64,000 nt of DNA. It comes from a bacterium EF100-94H03 bin56 (lineage in GTDB: Bacteria > Pseudomonadota > Alphaproteobacteria > SP197). Positions 1 to 8,684 of this stretch are shown piece after piece. The notes under the pieces were generated by a model. The model was given only the letters and a program-made list of their open reading frames with translations. It searched no databases and was not told the origin of the DNA. Made by a program: the position numbers and the translations under genes. The first letter of the stretch is position 1; every line of letters starts with the position of its first letter. The stretch is from NCBI GenBank assembly GCA_002238685.1, contig MPMV01000014.1:19124-83123 (forward strand). The letters run 5' to 3'.

Positions 1-2
1 CG

Positions 3-824
3 AAGTTCGCCAGCGGCGAGATGCGGGGCGGTCTGGCGCTGACGGAACCCGGATGCGGCACGGACCTGCAGGCCATCCGCACGCGTGCGGTGCGGGACGG
101 GACCGACTACGTGGTGAACGGGACCAAGACCTGGATCACCAACGGCTATTACGGGGATTGCGTGGCTTTGCTGGTCAAGACCGACCTGGAGGCCGAACCT
201 CGCCACAGGGGCATCAGTCTCTTCCTCGCGCAAAAGGGCGAGGGATTCACGGCAAGCCGCAAGCTCCGCAAACTCGGCTACCGCGGAGTCGATACTGCGG
301 AGCTCGTCTTCGAGGATTTCAGGATTCCGGAAACCCGGCTGATCGGCGGCACGGAAGGTCTTGGTCTCAAGCAGGCCCTCGGCGCCCTCGAACTCGGTCG
401 CATCAATGTCGCCGCGCGGGGTGTCGGAGTGGCCAGGCGGGCACTCGACCTCGCCGTTGCCTATGCTCAGCAGCGCCAGACATTCGGCAAGGCGATCGCC
501 AATCACCAGGCGATCCAGATCAAGCTCGCCGACATGGCGACCAGACTCGAGGCCTCCAGGCATCTCACCCGGTCCGCGGCTGCGGCGTTCGACGCCGGAG
601 AACGCTGCGACATGGAGGCCGGCATGGCCAAGTTGCATGCCACCGAGACCGCGCTCTTCAACGCGACGGAGTCCATGCGCATCCATGGCGCCTACGGCTA
701 TTCCAAGGAGTTCGAGATCGAGCGCCTCTACCGGGACGCCCCCCTGCTGGTCATCGGCGAGGGAACGAACGAGCTGCAGCGGATCATCATCGCCCGTCAG
801 CTTGTCGCCCGTCATCCGGACTGA
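3..824 (+). CDS. acyl-CoA dehydrogenase, 5'-partial
   Basis: C-terminal two thirds of an FAD-dependent acyl-CoA dehydrogenase, which introduces the alpha,beta double bond into an acyl-CoA and passes electrons to ETF. The frame is open to the left edge, so the start lies outside the window; families are usually about 380 residues and about 273 are present. Visible are the middle-domain FAD/substrate motif (LALTEPGCGTD) and the C-terminal motif IGEGTNELQR, whose Glu is at the position of the catalytic base in medium-chain-type enzymes. The CoA-transferase gene starts 7 bases after the stop, so the two are probably co-transcribed, pairing acid activation with oxidation. The chain specificity cannot be read from the sequence. 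Confidence 0.93.
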   Translation, partial: KFASGEMRGGLALTEPGCGTDLQAIRTRAVRDGTDYVVNGTKTWITNGYYGDCVALLVKTDLEAEPRHRGISLFLAQKGEGFTASRKLRKLGYRGVDTAELVFEDFRIPETRLIGGTEGLGLKQALGALELGRINVAARGVGVARRALDLAVAYAQQRQTFGKAIANHQAIQIKLADMATRLEASRHLTRSAAAAFDAGERCDMEAGMAKLHATETALFNATESMRIHGAYGYSKEFEIERLYRDAPLLVIGEGTNELQRIIIARQLVARHPD

Positions 825-831
825 TCGCGCC

Positions 832-2028
832 ATGGAATTCCCGCTTGAGGGCCTGCGGATCCTCTCGGTAGAGCAGTACGCCGCCGGTCCCTTCGGCACC
901 CTGCCGCTCGCCGATCTCGGCGCCGAGATCATCCGGATCGAGAACCCGGCCGATGGCGGAGACATCGGCCGGCGCGTTCGCCTCGCCGATGAGACTTCCG
1001 CCGAGGGGGACAGCCTGTTTCACCAGACCTTCAACAGGAACAAGAAGAGCATCACGCTCGACCTGAAACACCCTCGGGGACGCGACATCCTGCATCGCCT
1101 TGTCGGACGCGCGGACGCGGTCTTCAACAACCTGAGGGGTGATCTGCCCGAATCGCTCGGTCTCGACTACCAGGCACTCGGCGCGGTGAGGCCGGAGATC
1201 GTCTGTGTTCATCTCTCGGCCTACGGCCGGGCGAACGAGCGTGCCGGCTGGCCCGGATACGACTATCTCATGCAGGCCGAGTGCGGCTGGCTCTCGGTGA
1301 CGGGCGAACCCGGAGGCGAGCCCCAACGCGTGGGGCTCTCCCTCGTGGATCTCTCTGCCGGTCTCCAGGGTGCTGTTGCCCTCCTCGCCGGAATCATCGG
1401 CGCCCGGACACGTGGAAGGGGCGGGGACCTTGATGTCAGCCTCTTCGGGGCCGCCGTCACCAGCCTTGCCTACGTCGCCACCTGGTATCTCTCGGCCGGC
1501 GTCCAGACCGGCCGCACCCCCCGCTCGGCGCACCCCAGCCTCACCCCGAGCCAGCTCTTCCGTACCCGCGACGGCTGGATCTTCATCATGTGCAACAAGG
1601 AGAAGTTCTGGCCAAGGCTGTGCGCGGCCATCGGGGAGCCGGCCCTTGCCGATGATCCGGCCTATGCCGGATTCGCCGAACGCCTGCGCCATCGCGACCG
1701 ACTCACCGGGCTGCTCGACCGGGCGCTCGGGCGACGGACCACGAACGAATGGATGACAGTGTTCTCCGGTGAGGTGCCGGCCGCACCGGTGCACGACATA
1801 AAGGGCGCCCTCGACAGCCCCTTTGCGCGCGAGAGCGGCTACATCCTCTCCTGTGAGACATCCGCCGGAACGCCTGTCGCGGCTCCCGGTCCGGCGGTGC
1901 GGGTCGCCGGCGCCAGTCCCCTGGCAGCCGCCGCCCCCGGCCTTGCCGGCCACCTCGAATCGGTGATGGCCGAAATCGGCATCGAAGGCGAGGAGCTTGC
2001 CGACTTGCGGAAAGCCGGCGTCTGCTGA
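832..2028 (+). CDS. CaiB/BaiF family (family III) CoA-transferase
   Basis: Predicted 398-residue family III CoA-transferase, moving CoA from a donor acyl-CoA to a carboxylic acid through an aspartyl intermediate. It opens with the family's N-terminal motif (GLRILSVEQYAAGPFGT, then GAEIIRIENP) and carries VDLSAG near residue 173, whose Asp matches the nucleophile position, followed by RTRGRGGDLDVSLF. The ATG at 832 is preferred because the family begins there; an upstream in-frame extension would overlap the dehydrogenase. Length fits the family (about 400). Together with the upstream acyl-CoA dehydrogenase it suggests a small acid-degradation operon. The substrate is unknown. Confidence 0.92.
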   Translation: MEFPLEGLRILSVEQYAAGPFGTLPLADLGAEIIRIENPADGGDIGRRVRLADETSAEGDSLFHQTFNRNKKSITLDLKHPRGRDILHRLVGRADAVFNNLRGDLPESLGLDYQALGAVRPEIVCVHLSAYGRANERAGWPGYDYLMQAECGWLSVTGEPGGEPQRVGLSLVDLSAGLQGAVALLAGIIGARTRGRGGDLDVSLFGAAVTSLAYVATWYLSAGVQTGRTPRSAHPSLTPSQLFRTRDGWIFIMCNKEKFWPRLCAAIGEPALADDPAYAGFAERLRHRDRLTGLLDRALGRRTTNEWMTVFSGEVPAAPVHDIKGALDSPFARESGYILSCETSAGTPVAAPGPAVRVAGASPLAAAAPGLAGHLESVMAEIGIEGEELADLRKAGVC

Positions 2029-2277
2029 CCGGTCCCTGTTCTGCAACCTGAGGGTCGCCGCCGCGAATCCTCTCCCTGCGACCGGGGCCGACATTGCGAT
2101 CTGCGGGATTCGTCCGGCCCAATCGATGATGGCGCCGAGTTCACCACGGAGCGTCCGTTCGGGCTGCGGATGATCCGGCCCCGGCCAGCCGCGTCACCTT
2201 GCGCCGGCCGACTTCCGCGGCGCCGGAAGGCGTCGCCGGCAGCCGGTCACCATCATCAGGAACGCGTCAGGCATCGA
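2029..2277. other. intergenic region between convergent genes
   Basis: GC-rich spacer of about 250 bases between the CoA-transferase and the converging glucose-importer ATPase. No convincing gene or RNA is seen; the open frames crossing it are antisense shadows. Confidence 0.5.
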
Positions 2278-3375
2278 TCAGTTCAGGCGCTCGCCGGTAT
2301 CCGGCGCGAAGTAGGAAACCCTGTCGAGATCGAAGACCAGATCAAGTGTCGAACCCGGGCGGGCCATCGTGTCGGAATGGAGCCTCGCCGTGACCTGCTT
2401 GCCGCCAAGCCGGGAAACGACAAAGGTATCCGCCCCGGCCGGTTCCACCATGTCGATCAGGCATTTTACCTCGTGGACGTGGTGCCCTGAACGGAAACCG
2501 GCCTCCGCGATGTCTTCAGGCCGCAGCCCGAGGATCACGTCCTCGGGCAGATCACCGTTGCCGGTGTCGATCAACTCGACCGGCGCCCCGTCAGCCCGTT
2601 CGATCTGGATCCTTGTGCCGCTGCCCTCGCGCGACGCTCTGGCCGGGATCAGGTTCATTGCGGGGCTGCCCATGAAGTCGGCGACGAACAGGTTTGCCGG
2701 ACGCCTGTATATCTCGGCCGGCGAACCGGTCTGCTGCACGACGCCATCCTTGAGAACGACGATCTTCGTCGCCAGCGTCATCGCTTCGATCTGGTCATGG
2801 GTCACGTAGACCATCGTGGCGCCGAGGTCGTGATGCAGCTTCTTGATCTCCAGCCGCATCTCGACTCGCAGCTTGGCGTCGAGATTCGACAGAGGCTCAT
2901 CGAACAGGAAGAGCTGGGGATCGCGAACGAGAGCCCGACCCATGGCCACCCGCTGGCGTTGGCCGCCCGAGAGCTGGCTGGGGCGTCGGTCGAGAAGCTG
3001 TTCGATCTGGAGCTGCCGGGCCACATCCTGCAGCTTGCTGGCCCTGGTCGCGGCATCCACGCCGCGCACCTTCATGCCGAAGGTGATGTTCCCGGCCACA
3101 CTCATGGTGGGGTAGAGGGCGTAGGACTGGAACACCATCGCGATGTTGCGGTCCTTGGGGCTGACATGGGTCATGTCGCGCCCGTCGATGTGGATCGAAC
3201 CGCTGGAGATTGACTCCAGCCCCGCGATACAGTTCAGCAGGGTGGACTTGCCGCAGCCGGAAGGCCCCACCAGAACCAGGAAACCCCCCGGTTCCGCCGA
3301 GACGTTCACATCCTTCAGGATTTCCGTCGCGCCATAGTTCTTGTCGAGGTCCCGTACTTCCAGCATCGCTTCCAT
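2278..3375 (-). CDS. gtsD: sugar ABC transporter ATP-binding protein (MalK/UgpC/GtsD type)
   Basis: ATPase of a CUT1-family carbohydrate importer, 365 residues. The nucleotide-binding domain (about 1-240) shows Walker A GPSGCGKST, the Q-loop FQSYALYPTMSV, the signature LSGGQRQRVAMGRA, Walker B LFLFDEP and the switch His in VYVTHDQ. The C-terminal 120 residues form the OB-type regulatory domain typical of MalK/UgpC (LGLRPEDI). The ATG at 3375 follows an AAGGGG ribosome site. It is the last gene of a four-gene operon, 4 bases after the second permease. The gts name rests on the operon order and the glucose-type binding protein. Confidence 0.93.
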   Translation of the reverse strand: MEAMLEVRDLDKNYGATEILKDVNVSAEPGGFLVLVGPSGCGKSTLLNCIAGLESISSGSIHIDGRDMTHVSPKDRNIAMVFQSYALYPTMSVAGNITFGMKVRGVDAATRASKLQDVARQLQIEQLLDRRPSQLSGGQRQRVAMGRALVRDPQLFLFDEPLSNLDAKLRVEMRLEIKKLHHDLGATMVYVTHDQIEAMTLATKIVVLKDGVVQQTGSPAEIYRRPANLFVADFMGSPAMNLIPARASREGSGTRIQIERADGAPVELIDTGNGDLPEDVILGLRPEDIAEAGFRSGHHVHEVKCLIDMVEPAGADTFVVSRLGGKQVTARLHSDTMARPGSTLDLVFDLDRVSYFAPDTGERLN

Positions 3376-3379
3376 CGGA

Positions 3380-4270
3380 CTACCCCTTCACGGACCCTGC
3401 CGTCAGCCCGCGAATGAAGTACTTGCCGGCGACGGCATAGACGAACAGCGTGGGAAACGCGGCGATGATGGCGGCGGCCATGTTCACGTTGTACTCCTTC
3501 ACGCCCGTGGTCGAATTGACAATGTTGTTCAGCGCCACCGTAACGGGCTGAGTTCCCGCCTGGCTGAAGCTCACGCCAAAGAGGAAGTCATTCCAGATCT
3601 GGGTGAATTGCCAGATCACCGTGACCATCAGGATGGGCAGGCTGAGCGGCATGAAAATGGACCAGAAAATGCGAAAGAAACCCGCACCGTCCACCTTTGC
3701 TGCCTTGACCAGCTCGACTGGAATGGTGACGTAGTAGTTGCGGAAGAACAGGGTGGTGAATCCTATTCCATAGATCACGTGAACAAGGACCAGCCCGGGA
3801 ATGGTCCCCGCCACGCCCATGAACCCCAACGTTCGCGCCATCGGCAGAAGGACGACCTGGAAGGGAATGAAACAACCGAAGAGCATCAGCGAGAAGATCA
3901 GATTGGCGCCCCGGAACCGCCACTGCGCGATAACGTAACCGTTCACCGCGCCGAGCAGGGTCGAGAGCGCGACCGCCGGCACCGTCAGTGCCACCGAGTT
4001 CCAGAAATAGGGCCGGAGCCCTTCGCACTGGATGCCGGAACAGGCGCTCGACCAGGCCGTGCTCCAGGCCTCGAAGGTCACCCTCTCCGGCAACGCTATC
4101 AGGCTTCCGGTCCGGATTTCATCCAGGCTCTTCAGCGATGTGGTGATCATCACGAAGAGCGGCATGAGATAGAAGAGGGCGAACAACGCGAGAACCGCGA
4201 ACAACAACCAGCGCAGGGCCACGTCGCCGGCGCGGGAAGGAAGGAACGAAATTGAGGTCGGTTCAGCCAC
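3380..4270 (-). CDS. gtsC: carbohydrate ABC transporter permease (MalG/GtsC type)
   Basis: Inner-membrane permease of 296 residues with about six predicted membrane segments. The first is near residues 19-42 (LLFAVLALFALFYLMPLF). The EAA loop that docks on the ATPase is recognisable in ELVKAAKVDGAGFFRIFW. The length is typical for MalG-type subunits. The start overlaps the end of the upstream permease gene by 8 bases, pointing to translational coupling. Its C-terminal half (TGVKEYNVNMAAAIIAA, then GKYFIRGLTAGSVKG) resembles glucose/mannose permeases. Confidence 0.93.
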   Translation of the reverse strand: MAEPTSISFLPSRAGDVALRWLLFAVLALFALFYLMPLFVMITTSLKSLDEIRTGSLIALPERVTFEAWSTAWSSACSGIQCEGLRPYFWNSVALTVPAVALSTLLGAVNGYVIAQWRFRGANLIFSLMLFGCFIPFQVVLLPMARTLGFMGVAGTIPGLVLVHVIYGIGFTTLFFRNYYVTIPVELVKAAKVDGAGFFRIFWSIFMPLSLPILMVTVIWQFTQIWNDFLFGVSFSQAGTQPVTVALNNIVNSTTGVKEYNVNMAAAIIAAFPTLFVYAVAGKYFIRGLTAGSVKG

Positions 4271-5135
4271 GTTTCACCCTCAATTCCGAATAGAGGTAGG
4301 GAACGACAATGGCAAAGACGACCGCCATCATGATCATGGCCGAACTGGCCGCCTGGCCGATGTCGCCCCGCGAGAATGCCATCGCATACATGTAGGTGGC
4401 CGGCAGATCCGTGGCGTAACCCGGACCACCGCCCGTCAATGCGATGACGAGGTCGAAGCTCTTGATCGCCAGATGTGCCAGGACAATGAAGGCGGACAGG
4501 AAGACCGGAGCCATCGAGGGAATGACGATCGCGGAATAGATGCGCCATGTCGGAATGCCGTCGACCCTCGCCGCCTTGATGATCTCGTCGTCCACACTGC
4601 GCAGCCCCGCAAGGAACAAGGCCATGACGAAACCGCTCGCCTGCCAGACCGCGGCGACGACGATTGCGTAAATGGCCATGTCCGGGTCGATGACCCAATC
4701 GAAAACGAAGCTCTCGAAACCCCAGCCGCGTACCACGGCCTCAATCCCGAGGCCCGGGTTCATGATCCATTTCCAGGCGGTTCCGGTCACGATCATCGAG
4801 AGAGCCATGGGGTAGAGGTAGATCGTGCGCAGCGTGCCTTCGATCCTGATTTTCTGGTCGAGAAGAATCGCCAGCAGGAGCCCCAGCATCATCGAGACCA
4901 CGATGAAGAGGGCACCGAAGATGAACAGATTGTTCATGGCCGTATCCCAGCGCGGTGCCGCGAACAGCCGGTCGTACTGAATGAACCCCTCGATCTCGTA
5001 TTTCGGCAGAAGGCGCGAACGTGTCATCGACACCCAGGCCGTCCAGGCGATGAATCCGTAGACGAAGATGAGGACGATCAGAAAGGACGGTGCGAGGAGG
5101 ATTCTCGGAACGTTGCGTTCCAGCCAATCGGCCAT
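4263..5135 (-). CDS. gtsB: carbohydrate ABC transporter permease (MalF/GtsB type)
   Basis: Inner-membrane permease of 290 residues, first of the permease pair. It shows about six hydrophobic segments, an EAA loop (EIIKAARVDGIPTWRIYS) and the family motif LTGGGPGYATD. The start is placed at the ATG at 5135 (MADWLERN) rather than at an in-frame codon 39 bases upstream, which would run into the inverted repeat at 5159-5196. Its 3' end overlaps the next permease gene by 8 bases. It sits 67 bases downstream of the binding-protein gene. Confidence 0.92.
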   Translation of the reverse strand: MADWLERNVPRILLAPSFLIVLIFVYGFIAWTAWVSMTRSRLLPKYEIEGFIQYDRLFAAPRWDTAMNNLFIFGALFIVVSMMLGLLLAILLDQKIRIEGTLRTIYLYPMALSMIVTGTAWKWIMNPGLGIEAVVRGWGFESFVFDWVIDPDMAIYAIVVAAVWQASGFVMALFLAGLRSVDDEIIKAARVDGIPTWRIYSAIVIPSMAPVFLSAFIVLAHLAIKSFDLVIALTGGGPGYATDLPATYMYAMAFSRGDIGQAASSAMIMMAVVFAIVVPYLYSELRVKRG

Positions 5136-5158
5136 GGAAGGGGGCCTTCCCGGAAAGA

Positions 5159-5196
5159 CCGGTCCCGTGCCCACGAGGCCGTGGGCACGGGACCGG
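5159..5196 (-). terminator. perfect 16-bp inverted repeat after the glucose binding-protein gene
   Basis: Arms 5159-5174 and 5181-5196 are perfectly complementary over 16 bases around a 6-base loop. Read on the minus strand, the hairpin lies right after the stop codon of the binding-protein gene, 23 bases before the first permease gene, and is followed by TCTTTCC. This is the usual position of a partial terminator or 3'-stabilising hairpin that keeps binding protein more abundant than permease. That role is an inference. Confidence 0.75.
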
Positions 5197-5202
5197 AGCG
5201 CG

Positions 5203-6447
5203 TCACATCGAGTTGGCGACTGCCGCGGCCAGCATGTTGACCGCGTCGGCAGACGACATGTCCGAGTTGAAATGTGCCGTCACCACGTCGGTGATCGCAC
5301 CGGCCTGCGCTCCGCGCAGGGCCATGCCATGGGCGTAGCTGGGTAACAGGGATCCGTTCTGCGAACTTGCCGACATGTCGTCGGCAGACAGGTGCGCACA
5401 GCTGTCGAACTCATCCAGGGGCACATCCGTGCGTGCCGGGATGGAGCCCTTGTTCAGGTTGAACACCTTCTGGAAGTTCTTGCCGACGATCAGCCTGGCC
5501 AGCAGTGCCTGACCGGCCTGCCTGTCCTCTCCGTCCACGTTGAACATGGCGAAGCTGTCGACGTTGTAGAGGAACCCGTCGCCCGGCGTTGAAGCGCAGA
5601 GGAAGTCGACTCCGGGCGCTTTTCCTGCGGCCAGGAACTCGCCCTTGGCCCAGTCCCCCATGATCTGGAAGGCGGCTTCGCCATTCATCACCATGGCTGT
5701 GGCGAGGTTCCAGTCGCGGCCCGAGAAGTTGCGATCGACATGTCCGCGCAACGTGCGCATCTGGTCGAAAACGGCAACCATCGCATCCGACGTCAGGGCT
5801 GCCTCGTCCAGTTCAACGAAGGCCTTGCGGAATTCGTCGGCACCCAGAATGCCCAGGGCGACCGCTTCGAACACCGTGGCGTCCTGCCAGGCCTGCCCGC
5901 CGTGGGCCAGAGGGATGATGCCTGCCGCCTGGAGTTTTTCGGCGGCCGCGTTGAACTCCTGCCATGTGCCCGGCATGGAAATGTCGTTGGCTTTCAGGAC
6001 GTCGGCATTGGCCCAGATCCAGTCGACGCGGTGAACGTTGACCGGTGCGGCGCACCAGGAGTCCTCACATCGCATGTGGTCGGCGATCGAGGCCGGAAGC
6101 ACGTCGGCCCAGCCCTCCGCCTCGGCCACGGCTGAAATGTCGGCCAGAGCCCCTTCTTCGTACCATTCCTGAATCGCCGGACCCTTCAACTGGACCGCTG
6201 TCGGCGCGTTGCCCGAGAGAACGCGTGCACGAAGGGCGGTCATCGCGGCGTCGCCGCCGCCGCCGGCGACGGGCATGTCGGTCCAGGTTCCGCCATTGTC
6301 GGCAAACTCCTGTTGAAGCACGGCCACGGACTTCGCCTCGCCGCCCGACGTCCACCAGTGCAGGACTTCCGCCTCGGGTTCCGCAAGGGCCAACGAGGGA
6401 TTGACCAGAATGACGGCCGCCACGGCGACAAGCTTGATACGTTTCAT
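5203..6447 (-). CDS. gtsA: glucose/mannose-type ABC transporter substrate-binding protein
   Basis: Periplasmic sugar-binding protein of 414 residues with a Sec signal peptide (MKRIKLVAVAAVILVNPSLA, cleavage after ALA). The mature start EVLHWWTSGGEAKSV and the later FSGRDWNLATAMV and GEAAFQIMGDWAKGEF are hallmarks of the Gts glucose-binding group. The start at 6447 is supported by an AAAGGAGA ribosome site 6 bases upstream; the much longer open frame to 6795 lacks protein character. First gene of the importer, so the operon promoter should lie in 6448-6800. Known members bind glucose or mannose; specificity here is inferred. Confidence 0.93.
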   Translation of the reverse strand: MKRIKLVAVAAVILVNPSLALAEPEAEVLHWWTSGGEAKSVAVLQQEFADNGGTWTDMPVAGGGGDAAMTALRARVLSGNAPTAVQLKGPAIQEWYEEGALADISAVAEAEGWADVLPASIADHMRCEDSWCAAPVNVHRVDWIWANADVLKANDISMPGTWQEFNAAAEKLQAAGIIPLAHGGQAWQDATVFEAVALGILGADEFRKAFVELDEAALTSDAMVAVFDQMRTLRGHVDRNFSGRDWNLATAMVMNGEAAFQIMGDWAKGEFLAAGKAPGVDFLCASTPGDGFLYNVDSFAMFNVDGEDRQAGQALLARLIVGKNFQKVFNLNKGSIPARTDVPLDEFDSCAHLSADDMSASSQNGSLLPSYAHGMALRGAQAGAITDVVTAHFNSDMSSADAVNMLAAAVANSM

Positions 6448-6834
6448 GGGGTCTCCTTTCAGCGACTCTGCCCATCGGGGCAACGCGCCCCGGAACCTAT
6501 ACTGAAAGGGACTTCCTTGTCCCGGCTTGAATCGCGCCCCCGACCGGTGGTGCGGAAGCCTGGCGTCCGCTCGCCAGAAACCCTGCTTGAATAGGGTCGG
6601 ACGGCAACGGGTCGAGGGCATCAAGCGCGGCCGGCTCAGTGTCGAACGTGGATTGGCGCTGCGGCCCCTCTCGCAAGCGCTTCCGGGGACAAGCGGCCAT
6701 GCCCGACGTTCCCATGGGCAACAGCACGGTGACCAGCGCAGATAGCCGGCAACCGTCGCGATCAGGCTCCGGGCGCCCCCGCAGCTCGCCATCAACCGTC
6801 GCCATCGGGCTCCCGGGCCCCCTGTGGGAGAACA

Positions 6835-7021
6835 CCATTCGATGCGATCGAGCCCGATCGCATGCGCGGTTCATCGTCTCGGTGACCTCGTCACGCAGAT
6901 GGCGTACGAGGTGTTCCTGGAGCGCCATCGCATGGACTTCGCTTCGGGACCGCCGCTCTTGCGATGCCAGGCATTCCGCGCGTTCGAAAATGTCGTCGGG
7001 AATTGATACTGCGGTTTTCAT
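6835..7021 (-). pseudogene. degraded MazE-like ribbon-helix-helix antitoxin
   Basis: The first ~55 codons (MKTAVSIPDDIFERAECLA, then SRSEVHAMALQEHLVRH and DEVTETMNRACD) match the DNA-binding part of MazE-type antitoxins. The C-terminal toxin-binding part is missing: another frame gives an IEW ending like that of intact antitoxins about 20 codons too early, while the original frame runs on as low-complexity sequence to 6497. No MazF-like toxin is adjacent. It looks like a deletion remnant of a toxin-antitoxin pair. Confidence 0.6.
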
Positions 7022-7316
7022 GCCAACAGCATAGCCAGCAGGTCGTGCAACCCTCAATTGACCTCCGCCGGGGCAGGACCGTCGTTGTCCAACGTTTGGG
7101 TTTCCCGATCCAGTGAACGTCCGGTGTTCAAATCCTGCCCCGCAACCAAGTTAGACCGTGACCTCAAATGGCTACGGGCTTATTGATTCTGACGATAATC
7201 ACGTCATCGTCCCTGTGGAAGCAAGAGGGTGCGCAAATCTGCGTACATTATCTTGACCACCATTGTCATAAAAATGTTCACTTTCCACATTATCTCATTT
7301 CGAATATCTTCAAAAT
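7022..7316. other. intergenic region ahead of the arsenic cassette, AT-rich towards its end
   Basis: About 295 bases separating the antitoxin remnant from the arsR remnant. The last 75 bases are clearly AT-richer than the surroundings (7245-7320) and contain TTGACC at 7253-7258, which could be a -35 element, but no good -10 at normal spacing was found. It probably holds the promoter/operator of the old ars operon, which must still drive the GAPDH-ArsJ pair. Nothing else is seen. Confidence 0.4.
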
Positions 7317-7396
7317 ATGAATCGTGAGCAAGTGGTACGCATGTTAGCCTCATTGGCGCATGGACCGCGGCTGGACGTGTTTCTGCTGTTGATTGA
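7317..7396 (+). pseudogene. arsR: arsR N-terminal fragment
   Basis: The first ~25 codons (MNREQVVRMLASLAHGPRL, then DVFLLLIE) match the start of ArsR/SmtB-family arsenic repressors. The frame then loses similarity and closes at 7520. At the same place the neighbouring frame becomes the C-terminus of ACR3, so a deletion has fused the beginning of arsR to the end of the efflux gene. No metal-binding cysteines remain, so it cannot be a functional repressor. Confidence 0.65.
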
Positions 7397-7677
7397 GGTG
7401 GGCGAGATTGATCCAGGTTTGTTTCAACTCGGGCTTAGCCTATTTCCTGAACCGTCAGTTCGGTGTCGCCCACTGCGTTGCCGCGCCATCGGCTCTGATC
7501 GGGGCGAGCAACTTCTTTGAACTCGCCGTGGCGACGGCCATCGGCCTGTTCGGTTTCGATTCCGGTGTGGCATTGGCAACGGTTGTCGGTGTCCTCGTCG
7601 AGGTGCCGGTGATGCTGTCTGTGGTCCGCATCGTCAACAAAATGAAGAATTGGTACGAGAGGAAAACTGCATCATGA
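7393..7677 (+). pseudogene. acr3: ACR3 arsenite efflux permease, C-terminal fragment
   Basis: The last ~90 residues of an ACR3-family arsenite exporter (normally about 350): [54 protein letters not shown]. Everything before roughly position 7405 is missing, replaced by the arsR start in another frame. Its stop overlaps the GAPDH start (ATGA at 7674-7677). The fragment may be translated from the internal ATG at 7393 but lacks most membrane helices, so arsenite export by this copy is lost. Confidence 0.75.
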
Positions 7678-8684
7678 CCATTCGTGTCGGCATCAACGGG
7701 TTTGGGCGCATGGGACGCCTGGCGCTACGGGCGGCTTGGGACTGGCCGGAATTCGAGATCGTTCACGTCAACGAGATCAAGGGCGGTGCCACCTGCGCCG
7801 GACATCTGACCGAGTTCGACACGGTACATGGGCAGTGGAACCATGACGTTGCCGCAGAGGAAGACGCCCTTGTCATCGACGGCAAAAAAGTTGAGTTTTC
7901 TGAATATGCGCAGCCCCAGGATATTCCCTGGGGCGGTCTCGGCGTAGATATCGTCATCGAAAGCACTGGAAAATTCAAGAGCGGTGACGCCATACACCCC
8001 CATTTGGACAATGGCGCAAAGAAGGTGATTGTCGCCTGTCCGGTCAAGGACGGCAGTGCGCTCAACATCGTTTATGGCATCAATCACGATCTCTATGATC
8101 CGGCGCAACACGATATCCTGACGGCGGCCTCTTGCACCACCAACTGCCTTGCTCCCGTGGTCAAGGTCGTTCACGGCAAGCTCGGAATCGTGCGCGGCTC
8201 GATCACCACCATCCACAATGTGACCAATAGCCAGGTCATGGTCGATGCGCCCCATAAGGACCTGCGTCGGGCCCGCTCGGGGCTGAACTCATTGATCCCC
8301 ACCACCACAGGGTCGGCAACGGCGATCACGGTCATCTACCCCGAACTCAAGGGCAAGCTGGATGGTCACGCCGTGCGCGTTCCGCTTCTGAATGGGTCGC
8401 TTACAGACTGCGTTTTCGAGGTGACGCGTCCAACCACGACGGAGGAGGTCAACGCCCTGTTCAAGGAAGCCGCTGATGGAGAATTGGCGGGCATTCTTGG
8501 CTACGAGGAGCGCCCGTTGGTTTCCACAGATTTTGTCAACGACCCTCGCTCGTCCATCGTCGATGCACCGTCCACCATGGTGGTTGATGGTACGCACCTC
8601 AAGGTCTACGCTTGGTACGACAACGAGTGGGGATACGTGAACCGGATGATGGAGATCGCCAAGATGGTGGCGAGTCCACTCTGA
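7674..8684 (+). CDS. ArsJ-associated glyceraldehyde-3-phosphate dehydrogenase
   Basis: GAPDH-family enzyme of 336 residues. In arsJ operons such enzymes use arsenate in place of phosphate, giving the unstable 1-arseno-3-phosphoglycerate that ArsJ exports. Seen here are the NAD-binding start ([14 protein letters not shown]), the catalytic Cys near residue 154 in ASCTTNC, and C-terminal [14 protein letters not shown]. The ATG at 7674 overlaps the ACR3 fragment's stop. It overlaps arsJ by one base (TGATG), so the two are coupled. The adjacency to ArsJ, not the sequence motifs, is what separates it from a glycolytic GAPDH. Confidence 0.92.
   Translation: MTIRVGINGFGRMGRLALRAAWDWPEFEIVHVNEIKGGATCAGHLTEFDTVHGQWNHDVAAEEDALVIDGKKVEFSEYAQPQDIPWGGLGVDIVIESTGKFKSGDAIHPHLDNGAKKVIVACPVKDGSALNIVYGINHDLYDPAQHDILTAASCTTNCLAPVVKVVHGKLGIVRGSITTIHNVTNSQVMVDAPHKDLRRARSGLNSLIPTTTGSATAITVIYPELKGKLDGHAVRVPLLNGSLTDCVFEVTRPTTTEEVNALFKEAADGELAGILGYEERPLVSTDFVNDPRSSIVDAPSTMVVDGTHLKVYAWYDNEWGYVNRMMEIAKMVASPL

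Noticed and set aside
6497..6834. Extension of the antitoxin frame to 6497 as a 175-residue protein
   Set aside because: Sequence after the RHH part has no family character and an alternative frame shows the expected antitoxin ending early.
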